DNA from: Rutidosis leptorrhynchoides
Lineage: Eukaryota > Streptophyta > Magnoliopsida > Asterales > Asteraceae
Direction: 5' to 3'
Length of the DNA stretch: 64,000 bases
NCBI RefSeq assembly: GCF_046630445.1
Contig: NC_092341.1
Location: forward strand, 9,113,501-9,177,500
Below are positions 59,364 to 64,000 of the stretch, piece by piece. The notes below the pieces were generated by a model. It was given only the letters and a program-made list of their open reading frames with translations. It had not been told where the DNA came from and searched no databases. A program made the position numbers and the translations under genes. The stretch's first letter is position 1; every line of letters begins with the position of its first letter.

Positions 59364-59698
59364 GAACAAGGAAAAATAACTTTTTCCATGTCAGTAAGTC
59401 ATAAAGCAAGCACGTATTAGGCAAAGTAACTACGACAGTCCAAATCATGTGTAACAGTAAGTAGCATGGCAGTAACGGCAAGTATCATGCAATCAAAAAC
59501 ATATAATAGCATGCAGTAGTGAAGTCATGTAGTAGCATACGGCATATAGCAGTAAAAGTAAGCAGCAGCATGCAGCAAATTCCGCAGAAACAAGTAAACT
59601 AGCAAGTTGTAGATTAGTCATATTAGTGAATCCTACTCGGGTCGGTCCAGACTCACTAATGCAATCTAATTCCCTACAACCAAAGCTCTGATACCAAA

Positions 59699-62600
59699 TG
59701 TGATGCCCCACACAAAACCATCATGTACGAATCATCAATAGGATCATTACAAGGTCAAATACTATATGCGGTTTCAAAAGAAGTTTGCATTCGTGAATAA
59801 AGGTGATGTCTTAACCAACATCAAATGTCATACAACAAAAGTGTGCTTCAATGAACAAAAGCAATTAGTAATAGTACGTGACCCAATAGTCGTTACAAAT
59901 CATTGTTTCAAAACGTAACATAGTTTGAATGCAAATACAATGTTTCATGCGGTGACAACTCTAACAAGCGCAGCGGGTGTCTACAAAGCATGACTAGTAC
60001 AGCGGAAGCAAGCAAACCTTAAGCACCTAAGAAAAACATGCTTAAAAACGTCAACACAAAGGTTGGTGAGCTATAGTTTAAGTATAACAGTAATGTAAGG
60101 TAGGCCACGAGATTTCAGTGCTTCAACAGCGTTTCAAAACAGTATGAAAAGTATATGTATAACCGTGGGCACTTGGTAACTAACTTAATGTTTATCACTC
60201 CCTAAAAGTACACTTGGCGAGTGCGTATGTTTACTAAGTATTAAACACCCGTTAAATGCTAGTGCTACTAGCCCGAGTGGGGATGTCAAACCCTATGGAT
60301 CCATATCTAAGATTCGCGTTCACCGGTTCAAAGACCAATGACTAAACGTTACCGAGCTAAGGGGAAAGTTTATGCCGTTGTATAACCCACACATATATAA
60401 AGTTTAAGTACTCGTGCCTAGTATATAAAATGTAAAATGCGCATGTATTCTTAGTTCCCAAAATAGTTAAAGTAAAAAGGGATGCTATAACTCACAGTGG
60501 AAAAGTAGTAGTAAAGTTGACTCGGGAAAAGTAAGCAAGTACGTTTGTCCAAAAGGTCCTCAACCTAAGTCAAAAGTTACGAAGTCAGTAAATTGTCCCA
60601 ATAGGTTTAAATTTATGTAAATTAGGTCTTAAGTATCATCATCATTCATCATTAAATCAAAAAGTGCAAAGTAAGTTTCGTTCATGAAAAGAGTTTAAAT
60701 CAAAGTCTGATTTCGATCAGCCGCCACGGCCTCTATACAAACTGAATTGAGGCGAGACCAGTGGCCATGGCTCTGTATATAAGTCCTTTAGTTGCTGTAA
60801 AAATTCCATAACCAAACTCATCTTCATTTGACCGTGGCGATGGTTTAAGTGCGAGTAGGTCAGAATTTTCAGCACAACGTTAAAAGGACATAGTGACGTT
60901 CGGAGGGCCATAGATCCTAAACCGTAGCTCGGATTAAGAAGAGTCTTAAACAAAAAATTATCTACTCGAACAGAGCTAACTAAAAATCAACTTTAAAGTA
61001 GCCCAGGTAGTTTGATCAGTTCCAGAAATAGTAGCTAAAGGTGTTCCGGTGGGTTCTTGGTGCTTGATGCTCATCACGGTTCTCATCCTTGATGCGTATA
61101 GCTTCAAGTGTACAACTAGTTGATGGGTTTTCATCATCTTAGCCAAGTTTTGACCATCATAACACTAGTGTAAGTCTAAGATAAGTTGCACAACTCACTT
61201 AAGAGTTGTATGTAGTTTGATGAACCAAAGTTACATCAAGATCTTAGATCCGACACATACATGAAATCTAAAAGTAATATTAAGCTACAAACTTGAAAGT
61301 AAACTAAATAATCAAGATCTTAAGTTGTAGAACATAGTTCTTAGTTAGATCTTGAATATCCAAGACCCAAAAGTCTAGATCTAAAGTTACTAAGTTAAAT
61401 CCTAAGTCATAACACTTGAATCTTTACTTTAATGAAACCATAAGTTATGAAACTTAGATTCTCATCTTGTAAATGTATGTAAGCTTACAAGCTCTTGTTT
61501 ACAACAAAATAAGAAGACCATAAGCTATAGAAACTTAGATCTATCAAAAGTATATGAAGTTGTAACTTAGAAAGTTAAACTTCCATGTTCTTAAATTTAC
61601 AAAGTTAACTTTGGTTCAAGAAAAATGAGATCAAGATTAACTAGTAATACTTGACCATGCTTACAACAATCACAACTTTAAAGCATGAATAAAAGGAAGA
61701 AATAAACTAATCTACAAGTTACAAGTTCATGGTTGTTCATACTTTAAAGATTCAAGCCAAGGCTTTGATCTTTAAGAAAGTAAACCTTAAGTTTACAAAC
61801 ATGGATTCAAGTATGGTTTCTACAACTCATGAACTTTAAATCTTAAAAACATTAAGTGTAGAACCATAAACTAGAAAGTTTAGATTATTTGTTCTTGGTT
61901 CTCTACAACAAAAGATGAAAGTAACCAAGATTAGATGAAGATACAAGTTATAGAACTTGATCTTTAACAAAGATAAACAACAAGTAAGTAATCAACAACA
62001 AAGAACAAGTAATCAAAACAAGCAAATGATGATGATGTATATGTATATATTTCGGTTTTTACAAGAAAAAAAGAAGAAGAAAAAGCTCAAGTTACTTACA
62101 AAGTAGAGAGCAAATGAGAGAAAATGAGAAGTAAGTTTGTGTGTGTGAAAAAGTGAAGTGAAATGAGAGAATAAGTAACCAAAATTTGAAAGCAAAACTC
62201 CTCCCCATGTGAAGCAAGGCCGACGGTTTCCACAATCAAAAGGGGGAGGGAAAAGTCCACTAGTTACTTGCATGTATTTAGCTCAAAATGGTATAAAGTT
62301 AAGTTGTTATGGGAAAGTGTTGTAAGTTTACATGTAACTAGCCTCCTTACTTCACTAACCATTCTAGTTTCATCTAAATGTGATACTTGCATAATAAGAT
62401 GGGCTAACTTAGTCCATTAAGTGTGTAGGGTGGGCTTCTAAGTCCATGTACATTTATAAAGCCCAAGTAACAACTATATAAACAAAGTTCAAGTAATTAA
62501 CTAGTAACTTTAGTTAATTAAAAATGATTAATAATAAATAATCATGAATGTAAATAATATTTGAAAATATTATTCGTGAAAAGTACGCGTGTCACAAAGA

Positions 62601-62721
62601 CGTGTCGGGCCATGTAAATTCAAGTACGATAACAAGTAAACGTATAAAAATACATTTATTAATGCGCAAGTATTAATAATAAATATTATTAATAAAAGTT
62701 GGAATTTCCAGGGTCGTTACA
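59699..62721 (-). repeat. Element 5, 5' LTR
   Basis: 3,023 bp, same termini as 50700-53737. The tRNA-Met primer site abuts its inner end (about 59680-59698). Sampled blocks differ from the other LTR at about 3% of positions. No genes. Confidence 0.92.
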
Positions 62722-63433
62722 GCCCGTCTGTCTGCATTCATAGCACTTTCTCGGTCCCGTGGGGTTCGGCTTCCCAGTCATGGTGGTGATCTTACAGTCC
62801 TTACCAATATGCCCGGTCCTTTTGCACTTTTCACAGACAACATTACAGTACCCGGTATGGTGCTTGTAGCACCTCTTGCACTGTGGTAGAGTACCCTTAT
62901 AGTTGGGGTTCGAGTTGGTGTTCGGATTGGGATTCCTCCCAACGTTGTGTCTCTTGGCAGGGGTTTGATCATAGGCTCTCCCCTTGTTGTTGTCTCACTT
63001 ACGCTTCTCACTGCTAACCCCCGATTCAGATTTTCCCTTTTCTGGTTCATCGATGATAATTTGGTTCATTAAGGTGTGCGCCATGCGCATTGCTTCCGGG
63101 ACATTAGGTGGCTTAGACGAGGTGACATTTCTCTTAATGGACTTAGGAAGTCCCCACAAGTACCTTTCCATCCGCTTAAACTCTGGGGTAACCATCGTTG
63201 GACACATTAGAGCTAATTCCAGATACCTACGGTTGTAACCATCAAGATCGTTTCCAACAACCTTCAACTGCCAAAACTCGGCCTCCATTTTCTGGATCTC
63301 TGTTCGGGGACAGTACTCTTCAATCATGGCCCCCTTGAATTCTTCCCACGGTGTAGCATACGCCTCATCAATACCCTTGGCTTGAGCCAGTGTGTTCCAC
63401 CAAGTTAGGGCGCCGTCAGACAGTGTACATGAG
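62722..63433 (-). pseudogene. Element 3 gag remainder
   Basis: Continuation of element 3's gag beyond element 5, homologous to 57.2-57.9 kb of element 5 (for example LMCPTMVTPEFKRMERYLWG, LKVVGNDLDGYNRRY). Zinc-knuckle coding sequence lies next to the GCCCG duplication. It is cut at 63433 by the next insertion. Fossil, a few breaks. Confidence 0.85.
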
Positions 63434-64000
63434 TGATGTCGTGCGAGGTGTATATAAAATAGCTTATATTTTTACAGGGAAATACTATTAAATACGATAC
63501 AATTTACACAAGATATTTATTTATTTAGAGAATGGATCTACTTAAACCTTGCTACAACACTTATAGGCAGTGTACCTAATCGTACAGTAGTGTAGTTTTT
63601 AGTAAGTCCGGTTCGTTCCACAGGGAATCTTTTTAAACAAAGCTTAACGCTATATTAGTTTACTTTTATAAAAATACAAATATATATACAAGTAATATTA
63701 TTATTATAAAAGGGGGGTTTTTACCGTTTAATGACCGGTTTGTCGATTTTAAAACTTTAGTCGCAGTTAAAACCAAATGTAAAATAATAAATAAATACAA
63801 GACTTAATTTAAAGTGTAAAGTAAATAACGATAATGAAATTGCGAATAATAAAAGTGCGATAAATTAAACTTGCGATAATTAAAAAGTACGATAATTAAA
63901 AGTGCAATTAAATACAATAACAATAAAAATGCGATAATTAGAAGTGCAATTAAATATAAAATAAAGGAAATTAAATATGAAATAAAAGAATTATGCTTAT
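63434..64000. mobile_element. Element 6: probable LTR of another retroelement (truncated by window)
   Basis: Homology to chromovirus gag stops abruptly at 63433 and a new sequence starts TGATGTCGTGCGAGG. It contains a TGTAGTTTTTAGTAAGTCC/GGTTCGTTCCACAGGGAAT segment of a kind seen in plant Athila/Tat or other long LTRs, then AT-rich repeats such as AAAAGTGCGATAA and GTGCAATTAAATA (63850-63960). No coding sequence. Family and strand cannot be decided because the other end is outside. Confidence 0.5.

Larger units (their letters stand above)
50700..62721 (-). mobile_element. Element 5: Ty3/gypsy chromovirus with extra pre-gag ORF
   Basis: A 12,022-bp minus-strand element with both LTRs present (50700-53737 and 59699-62721, about 3.03 kb each, a few percent apart), flanked by GCCCG (50695-50699 and 62722-62726). 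The primer site is complementary to tRNA-Met (TTTGGTATCAGAGCTTTGG on the minus strand, beside 59698). The interior holds pol and gag in usual order, plus an ORF between the 5' LTR and gag. The coding region is broken with several lesions. It inserted into the gag zinc-knuckle region of element 3, a member of the same family; LTR divergence suggests about a million years or more. Confidence 0.92.
37523..63433 (-). mobile_element. Element 3: Ty3/gypsy chromovirus, split by two insertions
   Basis: Minus-strand element inserted in the gag of element 2. Visible parts: 3' LTR (37523-40499); integrase to RNase H (about 40.54-42.41 kb); RT, protease and end of gag (about 49.13-50.70 kb); and a further gag piece (62722-63433). 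Elements 4 and 5 separate these parts, and the last piece stops at another insertion at 63434. The 5' LTR is outside the window. Coding parts are broken with several lesions. LTR and protein sequences place it in the same family as element 5. The span given includes the nested elements. Confidence 0.88.

Overview
The window reads as nuclear DNA of a flowering plant, almost certainly a eudicot. The sequence is AT-rich, its genes have GT-AG introns, it carries a recognisable ELF3 circadian gene, and more than half of it is LTR retrotransposon. The style of the chromovirus LTRs and of the lectin cluster suggests the daisy family (Asteraceae); that placement is inference, not proof.

Left part (1-17.2 kb): a tandem cluster of jacalin-related lectin genes on the minus strand. 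Copy A is cut by the window edge (1-126). Copy B (11673-13518) is broken by an 861-bp miniature LTR element (TRIM) in its last exon. Copy C (15387-16305) looks whole: three exons, 187 residues, with only the start codon in exon 1. A very young, whole-looking Tekay/Del-type Ty3/gypsy element (1582-11086, TSD TGTGA) sits between A and B, inside sequence upstream of A.

Middle part (17.4-31.5 kb): the host gene island. It holds a minus-strand F-box/LRR gene (coding exons 17413-19774, probable 5'UTR exon near 20.8 kb) and a minus-strand four-exon ELF3 gene (22542-25165), the scaffold of the circadian evening complex. Around and inside these genes lie small transposons: Stowaway MITEs, hAT MITEs with 8-bp duplications, a tRNA-derived SINE, a long-TIR element, a 240-bp fold-back palindrome, TRIM/LTR remnants and a GAAACTG-type low-complexity array.

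Right part (31.5-64 kb): a nest of LTR elements. Element 2 (minus, 31552-37522) is interrupted by element 3 (minus, from 37523). Element 3 is itself interrupted by element 4 (plus, 42414-49132, TSD ATAAG), by element 5 (minus, same family as element 3, 50700-62721, TSD GCCCG), and at 63434 by what looks like a sixth LTR element that runs off the window.

The most unusual contents are in that nest. Element 4 has gag and protease but no visible reverse transcriptase or integrase, and carries a separate antisense gene. Element 5 has an extra acidic/proline-rich ORF between its 5' LTR and gag. Element 2's LTR carries an alternating two-type minisatellite. Elements 2-5 are fossils or non-autonomous; only element 1 looks whole.
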